Made by a program: the position numbers and the translations under genes. Shown one piece after another: positions 44,250 to 53,784 of a DNA stretch of 64,000 bases. Source of the DNA: Desulforapulum autotrophicum. Lineage in GTDB: Bacteria; Desulfobacterota; Desulfobacteria; Desulfobacterales; Desulfolunaceae. The notes under the pieces are model-generated. The model searched no databases and was not told where the DNA came from. It saw nothing but the letters and a program-made list of their open reading frames with translations. Within the stretch, counting starts at the first letter, position 1. Each line of letters opens with the position of its first letter. The DNA lies in the NCBI GenBank assembly GCA_020723285.1, contig DYJE01000005.1:62001-126000 (forward strand), in the 5' to 3' direction.

Positions 44250-46772
44250 CTAATCATGAGCCCGTAGCTCATTCCTCACGGCCAGCCCCAGGGTTTCCAT
44301 CACATAAGGTTTTTTCACATAGCTTCCCGCTCCCAGGCTCTGAGCTTTGGCCACGCGGTCTGTGGACGAATACCCGCTGACGATGACGGCTTTCTGGTCG
44401 TTCCTGATTTCCCGGATTTTTACAAAGGTATCCAGACCGTCCATGCCGGGGTCCATGATCATGTCCAGAATCACCAGGTCCACCACCGCCGATTTCAGGT
44501 ATTCCACGGCTTCTTCGCCGCTGGCCACGGTTTCCACGCGGTAATTCAGGCGGTTCAGCATCTGGGCAGCCAGCATCCGCTGCTCTTCCACATCGTCCAC
44601 CACCAGGATCGTTTCACCGTTTCCGGCGTAATCGTAAAAGGGAAGGGCCTCAGGGCCTGTGGCGGCATCTTCCCGTGTCACCGGAAAGTACAGGGTGAAG
44701 GTGGTGCCCTTGCCGGGTTCGCTTTTCACATCGATGAATCCGTTGTGATCTTTCACCGTGCCCCAGACCACGGCAAGGCCAAGGCCCGTTCCGCTTCGGC
44801 CCATGACTTTTTTGGTGTAAAAGGGTTCGAAGATATGGGGGATATCCTCCTCGCCAATGCCTTCGCCTGTGTCTCCGACCGTCAGCACCACATAATCCCC
44901 CTCTTCAACGGTGTCGTAACCCAGCATCTGACGTTCAAGATGGCTGTTTGACGTGGTTACGGTGAGGGTTCCTCCCGCTCCCATGGCTTCCACGGCGTTG
45001 GTGGTGAGGTTTAGAATCGTTTTGAAAAGATGGGGCTGGGACCCTTTGATTTTGAGAAGATTCGGAGCGAGATCGATTTCAAAACGGACCCGCTGGTTTC
45101 GTGACAGCAGGGCTTCCCCTTCCGGTGTGCTCATGAATTCCGCGATGACGCTGTTGAGATTCACCACACTGTCCGACTGGACGCCACGCCGTGCCATGGT
45201 CAGAAGGTCCTGGACGATGGCTGCGGCACGCATGCCGCCTCTCATGATCTGTTCCACATGGTTGCGGAACGGACTGTCTGACGGTATGTCGTCGAGCAGA
45301 AGTTCCGAATACCCCACAAGAATGCCCAGAACATTGTTGAGATCATGGGCCACCCCGCCGGCCAGGGTTCCCAGGGCTTCCATTTTTTCCGCCCTCTGGA
45401 GCCTTTCGGCCAGCTGTTTCCGTTCATGGTCCGCCCGCTTTCGCTCGGTGATTTCCTCTAATAAAATCTGCCGGTTCTGCCTTAAATCGTCCTCCATTTT
45501 TTTTCGCTCGGTGATATCCCGGGCGATGGCCTGAAAGCCCAGGACAACCCCCTCGTTTTCAAGGATCTGAGAATTCTGGCCCAGCCAGATGACGGTGCCG
45601 TCTTTCCCGATCACGGGGAATTCGTGGTACAGGTTGTTCAAACGGTGGTCAAACTGATTCTGATAAAAAGCGGCCACGTCTTTCAGATAATCGGGGTGTA
45701 CAAAGTCGTAAAACCGTTTGCCCATCATTTCATCGATCTTATAACCCAGGAGGGTTTCGGCGATGGGGTTGATGTACAGGATGTAGCCGTTGTTGTCTGT
45801 AACGCTCAAAATGTCGCTGGCGTTCTGGACCAGGTGACGGTACCGGCGCTCACTGATCATCAGTTCATGGGTTCTGCGTTTGACCTGAATACGGAGAAAC
45901 CATGTAAAACCCGTGATTCCGGCCAAAAGCACCAGAATCATCGCAAGGACGATACCAAATTCCTTGGAGGTCTCCCAGAATGTCTTCTCAACATACACGC
46001 CGAACCAGCGGTCTGACAGAGCCTGGTATTTTCCGGTAAGCTTGAGAACGGATAAACCCTCGTTCAGCCGGTTTACAAGATCTCCTGCATTTTTACGCAC
46101 GGCGAAGCAGTATTTTCGAGGCGTGATGCCTGTGTCCACGGCGCGCAGGCCCTTGAGTCCTTTTTCATGGATGAAGTAATGGCCCTGGAGCCGTGAGGAC
46201 AGAAGCACCGCGTCGTGCCTGCCTTTTGAAAGAAGTTCCAGGGCCTCCGCCGGATCGGCAACGGTGACAATGCGGTCCGTGAAGCTGTTTTTCACCAGGA
46301 AATCATGCATGATATCGCCTTTTTGAACGATGATTGTCCTGTTTTTGGCCTGGGCGAAAGATACGATGTCCGAACTGTTGCGGACGAACAGCGCTGAAGA
46401 CACCCGGTTGTGGGGTGTTGAAAAATCCACGGTTTTTTCACGCTCGGGCGAAAAGTACATCCCGGCAATCACGTCGATGTCGCCTTTCGCCAGTTGGCTT
46501 CGGACCTCGTCCCAAACCCCGAGGCGGATCTCGGCTTTCAGTCCCTCGGCTTCGCAGACTGCTTTGATCAGTTCCACATTGAATCCTGTGGATTCACCGT
46601 TCGGGCCAATGAATTCGTAAGGAGGATAGTCATGATCGCTGCCCACCCGAATCACGGAATGTTCATTTCCGTCGCCTTCCGGCGTTACGGGGATGTCCGA
46701 AGCCCACGGTGGCACAGCTGACACGATCAGGATTATGAACAGGCATAAAAAAAATGATACAGACCGCTTCAT
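44250..46772 (-). CDS. Hybrid histidine kinase with periplasmic SBP domain
   Basis: An 840-residue sensor. After a signal/membrane segment (about 5-25) comes a family 3 solute-binding domain (about 40-260; IRVGSDHDYPPYEF, GMYFSPEREKTVDF), a transmembrane helix (about 280-305), a PAS domain (about 330-440), HisKA with GGVAHDLNNVLG, HATPase with NLTTNAVEAM, VGDTGEGIG and SGTGLGLAVV, and a C-terminal receiver (ILVVDDVEEQR, Asp in VILDMIMDPGMDG). BvgS-like in plan: it senses a small ligand in the periplasm. The start at 46772 is preferred over the upstream ATG because GGGAG is then six bases away. It follows the Mrp-linked genes on the same strand. Confidence 0.92.
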   Translation of the reverse strand: MKRSVSFFLCLFIILIVSAVPPWASDIPVTPEGDGNEHSVIRVGSDHDYPPYEFIGPNGESTGFNVELIKAVCEAEGLKAEIRLGVWDEVRSQLAKGDIDVIAGMYFSPEREKTVDFSTPHNRVSSALFVRNSSDIVSFAQAKNRTIIVQKGDIMHDFLVKNSFTDRIVTVADPAEALELLSKGRHDAVLLSSRLQGHYFIHEKGLKGLRAVDTGITPRKYCFAVRKNAGDLVNRLNEGLSVLKLTGKYQALSDRWFGVYVEKTFWETSKEFGIVLAMILVLLAGITGFTWFLRIQVKRRTHELMISERRYRHLVQNASDILSVTDNNGYILYINPIAETLLGYKIDEMMGKRFYDFVHPDYLKDVAAFYQNQFDHRLNNLYHEFPVIGKDGTVIWLGQNSQILENEGVVLGFQAIARDITERKKMEDDLRQNRQILLEEITERKRADHERKQLAERLQRAEKMEALGTLAGGVAHDLNNVLGILVGYSELLLDDIPSDSPFRNHVEQIMRGGMRAAAIVQDLLTMARRGVQSDSVVNLNSVIAEFMSTPEGEALLSRNQRVRFEIDLAPNLLKIKGSQPHLFKTILNLTTNAVEAMGAGGTLTVTTSNSHLERQMLGYDTVEEGDYVVLTVGDTGEGIGEEDIPHIFEPFYTKKVMGRSGTGLGLAVVWGTVKDHNGFIDVKSEPGKGTTFTLYFPVTREDAATGPEALPFYDYAGNGETILVVDDVEEQRMLAAQMLNRLNYRVETVASGEEAVEYLKSAVVDLVILDMIMDPGMDGLDTFVKIREIRNDQKAVIVSGYSSTDRVAKAQSLGAGSYVKKPYVMETLGLAVRNELRAHD

Positions 46773-46910
46773 CATCGTCTCCCTGCAACGAAACAATATC
46801 GAAAACCGGCGTATCCTCCCCCCTGCATGGCGGGAAAGATCACATAAACCGGGCGAAACCTTTGAATTATTTTGAAGATAAATGATTTCCAACAGGTTGA
46901 TTGAACTGTC

Positions 46911-48116
46911 TCATACAGTAGCGAAACTGTCAATTGCGGACTTGGGATCGTCATGGTCCCGAGTTGTCCGACATGACAGTCGGAAAACCGTATCGATTTC
47001 CTGGACAGCCTGATCAAAACAGCGGCCGAAGAAAAGAACCAGCAGGGTCTTGCGGCCTGCATACCATCCGGCGTCCGCCGCGAATTTCCAGAAAACGCCG
47101 CTGCTTGTCATCAGATAGACTTTAAGGGGCCACTTCAGCCAGCCGGATACACGGAGGGTTTTTTCAAGACGTTCCTCGATTTTTCGGGGAAGGAGCCTGT
47201 CGCTCAAACGGCCCGGGTTGAAAAGCGTGGACAGGCGCAGGGACAGAATTCTTGCACGAAGGGGATAATCCTCCCTTCGGCTCACAGATGACAGAAACAC
47301 TCCGAGCCTGGAAACCAACGGGCCGATTTTCGCCTCGTGCAGCGGAACGGAAGAATCCGGGAAACAGCTTGCCGCAAGAATCTCGGAAACGCTGACCAGA
47401 GCAACTCCCAGTTCGGCCGGTGTGGGTTCTTTCACGAGAATGCCGGGGATGCCCACCAGGGAATTACGGATACGCTGGATATTTTCCGGGTACGTCATTT
47501 GTGTGGACGGCTGGAGGGAGCTGATTTCCCGCAGCGTTTCCTCCACATCAGCCGCCACGCCCCCATTGGGTGAAGGGTGTTGTTCACTGTAAACGGCAAC
47601 AGCCAGTTCGCCGAGGTACAGCAGAAGGTCGGCCACCAGGTACCGCATCAGCCACAGGCTGCGGAATCGCCGGATAAATCCCGTGAATCCCGGAGTTTCG
47701 GCGATGTCCCTGATGGAAAGTCGGGCCACATGGTGAAAACCGGGACGGCGCAGAATTTTTTGATACCGGGGAAGGGAGGCTTCGACGCTGCGGATGATCC
47801 GTTCGGGCGTTGCCTGGAGACAGGGCTCTGACTCGCCGGGGTAATAACATCCGGCGAGGGTTGTGAGCCAGAGGGGAATCTGGCGGATGGCTGATTCGCT
47901 CCGGCTGGAAATGGAAAGGGCGCTGAGGCTCTGGTTGGCCACAAGCAGCAGGGCTTTCCGGGTCTGGGGCGGGCATGTTTCACGTTTTTTGGCAAGCCCC
48001 GCCAGCTCGCGCTTTAAAGCCTTGCGCCAGAGAAACACGTCTTTCAGGCAATATAAGGTGACGGTGATAAGAACAGAGACGCCGAAAAGTCCAAAGGCCA
48101 TGGAAAACGCGGTCAC
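46911..48116 (-). CDS. Unrecognised membrane-anchored protein
   Basis: A 401-residue protein with one clear N-terminal membrane helix (about 4-26), a basic stretch (LKRELAGLAKKRE) and a mostly helical remainder. Near the middle two Leu-rich segments (LWLMRYLVADLLLYLGELAVAV) could be a second membrane-associated helix pair, and near the C-terminus TLLVLFFGRCFDQAVQEID may be another. I recognise no family. Its start overlaps the stop of the cyclic-nucleotide-binding gene (ATGA), so the two proteins are very likely partners. Confidence 0.75.
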   Translation of the reverse strand: MTAFSMAFGLFGVSVLITVTLYCLKDVFLWRKALKRELAGLAKKRETCPPQTRKALLLVANQSLSALSISSRSESAIRQIPLWLTTLAGCYYPGESEPCLQATPERIIRSVEASLPRYQKILRRPGFHHVARLSIRDIAETPGFTGFIRRFRSLWLMRYLVADLLLYLGELAVAVYSEQHPSPNGGVAADVEETLREISSLQPSTQMTYPENIQRIRNSLVGIPGILVKEPTPAELGVALVSVSEILAASCFPDSSVPLHEAKIGPLVSRLGVFLSSVSRREDYPLRARILSLRLSTLFNPGRLSDRLLPRKIEERLEKTLRVSGWLKWPLKVYLMTSSGVFWKFAADAGWYAGRKTLLVLFFGRCFDQAVQEIDTVFRLSCRTTRDHDDPKSAIDSFATV

Positions 48117-48592
48117 GACCCCAGTTCATGGATTTCGGGATGACTGGTCACAGCCCTCAAAAACTGCTCGGTTCTCCGGCTCAATCGTTTGGCGAACACG
48201 GCCACGATCCTTTTGAGCACCATAAACCCCATGGTGCAGTCGTTGTTGAGGACATCCATCATGGATTCCCCGTTGATCACGATAAGCTCGCAGGGGTCGG
48301 CGGCCACGGCGTTGGTGCTGTATGTTCCTTCTTCGAACATCGACGAATACCCGAAACATTCCCCCACGGTTACTGTTCCCGCGGTGACGGTCATTTTATC
48401 GGAAAGGCGCTGTTCGATGAGGACCGTACCCCGCTTGATGATGAACAGGTTTTCCACGCGGTCGCCTTCCTTGAACACGTAATCCCTCGCCTCGACGTTG
48501 ATACGCTTTCCCAGCGGAAGAAGTTTTTCGATCATATCGTCCGTGAGATCACTGAAGATGGAGTTGTTTTTGAAATCGTCTGTTGAGAGCAT
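48113..48592 (-). CDS. Single-domain cyclic-nucleotide-binding protein
   Basis: A 159-residue protein made of one cNMP-binding domain: the beta roll with VFKEGDRVENLFIIKRGTVL, then the phosphate-binding region VGECFGYSSMFEEGTYSTNAVA, then helices to the end. There is no HTH, so it is not a CRP-type transcription factor. In the phosphate-binding cassette the usual Arg (RSA/RTA) is replaced (YSTNAVA), so binding of cAMP or cGMP is doubtful. It lies 31 bases after the last Mrp D-like gene and overlaps the unknown membrane protein; regulation of that transporter complex is a plausible guess. Confidence 0.85.
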   Translation of the reverse strand: MLSTDDFKNNSIFSDLTDDMIEKLLPLGKRINVEARDYVFKEGDRVENLFIIKRGTVLIEQRLSDKMTVTAGTVTVGECFGYSSMFEEGTYSTNAVAADPCELIVINGESMMDVLNNDCTMGFMVLKRIVAVFAKRLSRRTEQFLRAVTSHPEIHELGS

Positions 48593-48623
48593 GCACTTTT
48601 CCTTCTTGTCTTGTTCTTACTTT

Positions 48624-50429
48624 TTAGATGAAACAGAACAGTATCACGATGAAAAACGTCGAAAGGGCCGCTGTAATGCCCACGGGAACCGAGCCGGTGG
48701 CAAAGGCCCTGTCAATGGTTTCTTTCAAGGGACGGGATTTTTTATCCGTCGGTTCCATCAGGGTTTTCAGGGGATACAGCAGAATATAGGCGATACGGGC
48801 CGGAGCGTCCTTGGCGGCCTCGTTCACCGTTGATGTGATCCGCCCGACGAACAGAGCGGACGCCAGCGCGTTCAGGGAGTTCATTCCCCTGTCGGCGGCC
48901 GTATTGAAAAGAACCGCCGCTTTCCTGTAGAAAAGGTCCGTATCCGGGAGTTCTGAAGCCGCGGGTGCCGGGAAAAGATTTTTCCGGAGAAGGACAAAGA
49001 AAGCCAGGGCTCCGAACATCAGAAGCTGCAGCTGGGCGACCACATGGGCCAAGGTGTATGGCTGGTACTCCGCCGTAAACGGCAGCAGGCGGTACAGACT
49101 TTTGTAATCCACGGCCAGATACACGCAGAGAATGGCGGCGACGCCCATGGCGATCAGCATGGGAGCCGGGGCCTCCTCGGGTTTCAGACTCTTGTCGTCT
49201 CCGAAAAACATGAACCAGGGAAGGCGCATTCCCGCGTATACCAGGGTTCCGGCCGAGGCCAGCTCCAGCAGAAGCCATACCGCTGTCATATGCTCATGGG
49301 CTGCCGCGCTGATGATCATGGATTTGCTGACGAATCCGTTGAACAGGGGGAACGCGGAAATGGAGGCCGAAGCCACCAGACCGAACAGGCAGGTGATCGG
49401 CATGGTTTTGTACAGGCCGCCCAGTTCGGAAAGCCGGGTTTTTCCCGTGGCATGAATCACAGCTCCAGCCACCATGAAAAACAGGGCCTTGTAAAGAATA
49501 TGGCAGAAGGCGTGGGCTGCGGCTCCGTTCAGCGCAAGGGGCGTTCCGATGCCTACGGCGCAGACCATGAAGCCCACCTGGCTGATCAGGCTGTAGGCCA
49601 TAATCCGCCGGATATCGTCTTCGAGAATGGCGTAAAGCACTGGAATCAGAGCCGTGGCCACGCCGATCCAGACCAGAAACTCCGTTCCCGTGAACATCCG
49701 GGCCAGGACATACACAGCGCTTTTGGTGGTGAACGCGCTCAGGAATACGGCACCGGCCAGCGTGGCTTCCGGGTAGGCGTCTTTCAGCCAGCCGTGGAGG
49801 GGAAACACCGCCGCGTTCACCGCGACGCCGAAAAGGATGAACCACGACGCAGGGCTGCCAAGTCCGATGACTGAAAATTCCGTGGTGTTGAACGCCTTGA
49901 CATACAGCACGATGCCCGCCAGAAGGGAAAGCCCCCCCACGATATGGACCATCACGTATCGGAACGCCGCGGCCTGAGCCGCCTGTGTCCGCCGGGCCAG
50001 GACAAGGAACGTGGAGGCCACCGCCATGATTTCCCAGAAGATGTACAGGGTGAAAAGATCACCGGCAAAAGTGACACCCAGGGCTCCGCCCACATAACAC
50101 AGGCCCGACACACGCTGAAGATCGTCCGCCACGTCCAGGGAATAGATCAGGGCCACGAAAGAAATGAGGATGAAAACCGTTCCGAAAATCCTGCTGAGGG
50201 CGTCGATCCGGCCGAAAATCATGTCAAAGCCCGGTCCGAAATCAAGGAGAGGCACGATCCATCGCGCTCCACCGTTCACATCGACTCCGGCCATGCTGGC
50301 AAAGGCCAGAATGGGGAGCAAAAGCAGATACGCCGATTTCACCCTGCCGGTGAGGAACGGCACGAGGATGGCCCCGAAAATAAAGACCAGTGAAGGAGGA
50401 AAACCGCTTTGGATAAGGGTGGGTATCAT
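48624..50429 (-). CDS. MrpD/NuoN-like proton-translocating subunit (third copy)
   Basis: A 601-residue protein with about 14-16 membrane helices and the antiporter-like fold of Complex I subunits L/M/N and Mrp A/D. Conserved features are the Glu of YIFWEIMAVASTFLVLARR, Lys in PLHGWLKDAYPEA, Lys in AFTTKSAVYVLAR and the discontinuous helix DIRRIMAYSLISQVGFM. It has an extra C-terminal extension of about 90 residues ending in one more helix, longer than MrpD. It is the last of three D-like subunits in this cluster and likely forms a proton or sodium path. Confidence 0.88.
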   Translation of the reverse strand: MIPTLIQSGFPPSLVFIFGAILVPFLTGRVKSAYLLLLPILAFASMAGVDVNGGARWIVPLLDFGPGFDMIFGRIDALSRIFGTVFILISFVALIYSLDVADDLQRVSGLCYVGGALGVTFAGDLFTLYIFWEIMAVASTFLVLARRTQAAQAAAFRYVMVHIVGGLSLLAGIVLYVKAFNTTEFSVIGLGSPASWFILFGVAVNAAVFPLHGWLKDAYPEATLAGAVFLSAFTTKSAVYVLARMFTGTEFLVWIGVATALIPVLYAILEDDIRRIMAYSLISQVGFMVCAVGIGTPLALNGAAAHAFCHILYKALFFMVAGAVIHATGKTRLSELGGLYKTMPITCLFGLVASASISAFPLFNGFVSKSMIISAAAHEHMTAVWLLLELASAGTLVYAGMRLPWFMFFGDDKSLKPEEAPAPMLIAMGVAAILCVYLAVDYKSLYRLLPFTAEYQPYTLAHVVAQLQLLMFGALAFFVLLRKNLFPAPAASELPDTDLFYRKAAVLFNTAADRGMNSLNALASALFVGRITSTVNEAAKDAPARIAYILLYPLKTLMEPTDKKSRPLKETIDRAFATGSVPVGITAALSTFFIVILFCFI

Positions 50430-50471
50430 GGATTACCTTTTATAGTTGTTTCGATGTTGGGCGTTCATGGG

Positions 50472-50783
50472 TTATTTCCGCTTCAGAGTGAACAGAAGCC
50501 GAAGGCCTTTTGCGGCAAACACCAGAAAAACGGCGCTCAGAAAACCGTAAACGGCATAAAATTCAGGAGCATTTCCAATGCCAACAGGCTCGTGCTTGTG
50601 AACCGCAAAGTCAAGGATAAGGAGCAGTCCCAGTACCGCGAAGAAGACGGACATTACCGGATTGTCTTTCACTTTGTCCATGAGGGCCCTGTCATCCATG
50701 GCCGTGGCCGTCGGAGCCTGTCTGGATTTCCGGGTCAGATCCTGGGTCATGACCTTGCCGCCTTTCTGTTTTTTTTTCGTCAT
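50472..50783 (-). CDS. Small two-helix membrane protein in the Mrp cluster
   Basis: A 103-residue protein with a Lys/Arg-rich N-terminus and two membrane helices (about 45-63 and 73-95). The start at 50783 lies directly after the stop of the upstream D-like gene, with GGAGG six bases before the ATG (and overlapping that stop). It does not match a Mrp subunit I know. Its place between two D-like subunits suggests an accessory subunit of the complex. Confidence 0.75.
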   Translation of the reverse strand: MTKKKQKGGKVMTQDLTRKSRQAPTATAMDDRALMDKVKDNPVMSVFFAVLGLLLILDFAVHKHEPVGIGNAPEFYAVYGFLSAVFLVFAAKGLRLLFTLKRK

Positions 50784-50785
50784 GA

Positions 50786-52270
50786 TCAACCTCCGATAAA
50801 AGCCTGGACGCCCATCTGCGCCAGTTTGAGAAAGGGCTGGGGCACAAAGAACAGAATCACCGAAATGGAGGCCGTGATGCAAAGGGGCACCAGGCACCAG
50901 ATGGGAACCTCATCCACTTTTTTCTTGAACTGGGCTTCTTCGTCCGTACAGAAAAACGCCTTGTACACGATGGGCAGGAAATAGGCCGCGTTCAGCAATG
51001 AGCTGACGAGAAGCACCGCGAGGAAGACGGGTTTGTCCGCCTGGAGCGTCCCCAGAACAAGATACCATTTGCTGATGAACCCGCCGCAGGGCGGAAGTCC
51101 GATGACCGAAAGCACCCCGATGAGAAAGGCGGTCATGGTGTAGGGCATGCGCCGTCCGATGCCCACCATCTGGCTGATGTTTTTGACGCCGGATGCCGCG
51201 TAGATGGCCCCGGCACAGAAAAACAGGGTGATTTTACCGAAGGCGTGCATCACGATGTGAAGCATGGCCCCGGTCACCGCGTAAGGTGAAAGCAGGGCCA
51301 CGCCCAGAACGATGTAGGACAGCTGTCCGATGGTGGAAAAAGCCAGCCGCCGTTTCAGGCCGTCCTGGGACAGGGCGATCAGTGATGCGGCGATGATGGT
51401 GACCGAGGCGATGGTGCAGACCACCGTGTTCAGGTTAAACGATAAAAGAAGATCGGAGCCGAAAACCCCGGTGATCACCCGGGCCACGCAGAACACGCCC
51501 ACTTTCACCACCGCCACGGCGTGGAGAAGGGCGCTCACCGGCGTGGGGGCCACCATGGCCGCAGGCAGCCAGGAATGGAGGGGCATGATCCCGGCCTTGG
51601 CGAATCCGAACACCAGCATCAGCACAAGAACCAGAAGGGTTGATTTTGAAAAAGCCCCGCCCATGAAGCCATGGGCGGCGAAATCCAGGGTGCCTGTTTT
51701 GGCGTATATGAACAGCATGGCCGGAAGCACCAGGGCTATGGACGCTCCCAGGATGTAGAACAGATAGGTCCGGCCGGAACTTTTGGCCTCCTGATCCTGA
51801 TGATGGGTGACCAGAGGGTAGGTGGCGAGGGACAGCATTTCATAAAACAGGTACAGGGTCAGGAGGTTGGCCGAAAAGGCCACGCCCACGGTGGCGGACA
51901 GGGACAGGGCAAAGTAGCAGTAATACCGCGTCTGGCCGTGCTCGTGGAGGGATCGCATATACCCGATGGAATAGGCCGAGGTGATGATCCACAGAAAGGA
52001 CGACACCAGAGCGAACATCATGCCGAAGGCGTCCACGCGAAACGCGATGGGAAGGCCCGGAAGCACATCGAACACGGTGAAGCGGATCTCGTTCCCCGCA
52101 AGAATGAGGGGCAGCATGGATGCCACCACGAGAAACTTCAGAGTTGCCGCGATGAAGGTCCAGGTTTCCCGGATATCCTTGGTCCGGCAGGACAACAGCA
52201 CGGGAACCGCCAGAAGCGAGATGAGGACGGCGACAAGGGGTCGTGATGAAAATACCGTTTGCGTGATCAT
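50786..52270 (-). CDS. MrpD/NuoN-like proton-translocating subunit (second copy)
   Basis: A 494-residue, 14-helix antiporter-like subunit: LTLYLFYEMLSLATYPLV with the conserved Glu, MPLHSWLPAAMVAPTPVSALLHAVAVVKVGV with its Lys (residues quoted in two parts of a longer stretch), LKRRLAFSTIGQLSYI and PPCGGFISKWYL. This is the most canonical MrpD/NuoL-M type of the three. It overlaps the upstream copy by ATGA. Confidence 0.92.
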   Translation of the reverse strand: MITQTVFSSRPLVAVLISLLAVPVLLSCRTKDIRETWTFIAATLKFLVVASMLPLILAGNEIRFTVFDVLPGLPIAFRVDAFGMMFALVSSFLWIITSAYSIGYMRSLHEHGQTRYYCYFALSLSATVGVAFSANLLTLYLFYEMLSLATYPLVTHHQDQEAKSSGRTYLFYILGASIALVLPAMLFIYAKTGTLDFAAHGFMGGAFSKSTLLVLVLMLVFGFAKAGIMPLHSWLPAAMVAPTPVSALLHAVAVVKVGVFCVARVITGVFGSDLLLSFNLNTVVCTIASVTIIAASLIALSQDGLKRRLAFSTIGQLSYIVLGVALLSPYAVTGAMLHIVMHAFGKITLFFCAGAIYAASGVKNISQMVGIGRRMPYTMTAFLIGVLSVIGLPPCGGFISKWYLVLGTLQADKPVFLAVLLVSSLLNAAYFLPIVYKAFFCTDEEAQFKKKVDEVPIWCLVPLCITASISVILFFVPQPFLKLAQMGVQAFIGG

Positions 52271-53784
52271 GCGATCCCTCCCGGAATGGCGGCCTGGATG
52301 ACGTGTGTCACGATGTCTCCTGTGTAAATGCCAAGAGCGATGAGGCCAAGGGCGGTGATCATCAGGGGGACGATCATGGACACCGGGGCTTCGACCATCT
52401 TGTTTTTGTGTTTGTGGTGTTTGTGATGTCCGTGATGATGGCCTTTGCCGTCACCGGGCTGATCGAAATAGGCGGTTTCAAAAATTCTGAAAAAAAGAAC
52501 CGCGTTGACAAGACTGCTGAAGATCAGAGCGGCCGCGTAACCGTAGTGGCCCGCCTGAATGCCGCCGATGATCAGATACCATTTGGAAAAGAACCCGCAG
52601 GTGGGGGGCACGCCGATCACCGCCAGGGCTCCCACGGTGAACGCCGTCATGGTAAAGGGCATCTGGTGGAAGAGGCCCTTGAGATCCTTGAAATCATCAC
52701 TTTTAGTCCGGTAGGTGATGGCCCCGGCCGCGAGAAACAGGCAGAGGGTCATGGCCGCGTCGTTGATGATGTGAAGGGCGGAGCCTGTGATTCCCATCCG
52801 GTTGCCGAGAAAGAAGCCGCCCACCATGTAGCCCACTTCGGCGATGACAATGTAGGTCAGCATTTTAAAAAGGCTTTTCTGCGCGAGGGCAAGGAGGGAT
52901 CCGAAGACGATGGCAGCCACGGCGATCCACACCATGGCGCCGCCCACCTGGAGTCTGCCGAAGACATAGGCCGGAGTGAACACGTAAAGTCCCACCCGGA
53001 TCATGGCATAGATCATCACTTTGGTGGTTAAGGGGGCCACAAGGGCCGATGATGCCGGAGAAGCGTAGCTGTAAGCGTTGGGAAGCCAGCCGTGAAGCGG
53101 AAAAAGACCCATTTTGATAAAAAGGCCGGTCATGCAGATGATGAACGCGAACATCACCATGGTGCTCGTGCCGTGTTCGGGCATGGCCATGAAACGGGCC
53201 AGGTCCGCCATGTTGAGAGAACCCGTGGCGATGTACAGGTAGCCCACGCCCAAAAGGTAGAAGGAAGCCCCGATGGTGCCGATGAACAGGTAGTTCAGGC
53301 TTGAAAGGGGGGCCCGCTCGTGGCCGATGCCGATGAGGGAATAGCCGGTCAGGGCCGCGATTTCGAGGAGCACGTACAGGTTGAAGGCGTCTCCCGTGGC
53401 CACGATGCCCACCATGCCGGTGACGAAGAGGATGTAAAGGGTGTAGAATGTCCCTTTTTTGTCGCTGAAATCCCGATCAATCTGTTTACTGCTGGCGATC
53501 AGGTTGATCAGAGCCACGGCGGTGACCACCACAAGAACCGGTGCCGACAGGTAGTCGATGACGTAGACGATGCCAACGGGGGCGCTCCAGCCGCCCATGG
53601 TGTATACCACGGGACCGCTCTTGATCACTTCCACGAGAATTCCGATGGACGAAGCCAGCGAAGCGCCGATACATCCGAAGGTCAGGGGAAGGCACAGCCG
53701 GGGGGCCACCCAGGAAAGGGCCGAGACGGTCAGGGCCGTGAGAAGGGGAACGATGACGAGAAGCGCGGGGAGATGCCGGATCAT
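52267..53784 (-). CDS. mrpD: MrpD/MbhH-like subunit with His-rich loop (first copy)
   Basis: A 505-residue antiporter-like membrane protein next to mrpC, the place of MrpD/MbhH. Features include LYVLLEIAALTGYSLIGIG with the Glu, FPLHGWLPNAYSYASPASSA, APLTTKVMIYAMIR with the Lys, and PPTCGFFSKWYLI. A cytoplasmic or loop segment near residue 450 is strikingly His-rich (GHHHGHHKHHKHKNK), unusual for the family. It overlaps mrpC and the next D-like gene by ATGA. Confidence 0.92.
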   Translation of the reverse strand: MIRHLPALLVIVPLLTALTVSALSWVAPRLCLPLTFGCIGASLASSIGILVEVIKSGPVVYTMGGWSAPVGIVYVIDYLSAPVLVVVTAVALINLIASSKQIDRDFSDKKGTFYTLYILFVTGMVGIVATGDAFNLYVLLEIAALTGYSLIGIGHERAPLSSLNYLFIGTIGASFYLLGVGYLYIATGSLNMADLARFMAMPEHGTSTMVMFAFIICMTGLFIKMGLFPLHGWLPNAYSYASPASSALVAPLTTKVMIYAMIRVGLYVFTPAYVFGRLQVGGAMVWIAVAAIVFGSLLALAQKSLFKMLTYIVIAEVGYMVGGFFLGNRMGITGSALHIINDAAMTLCLFLAAGAITYRTKSDDFKDLKGLFHQMPFTMTAFTVGALAVIGVPPTCGFFSKWYLIIGGIQAGHYGYAAALIFSSLVNAVLFFRIFETAYFDQPGDGKGHHHGHHKHHKHKNKMVEAPVSMIVPLMITALGLIALGIYTGDIVTHVIQAAIPGGIA

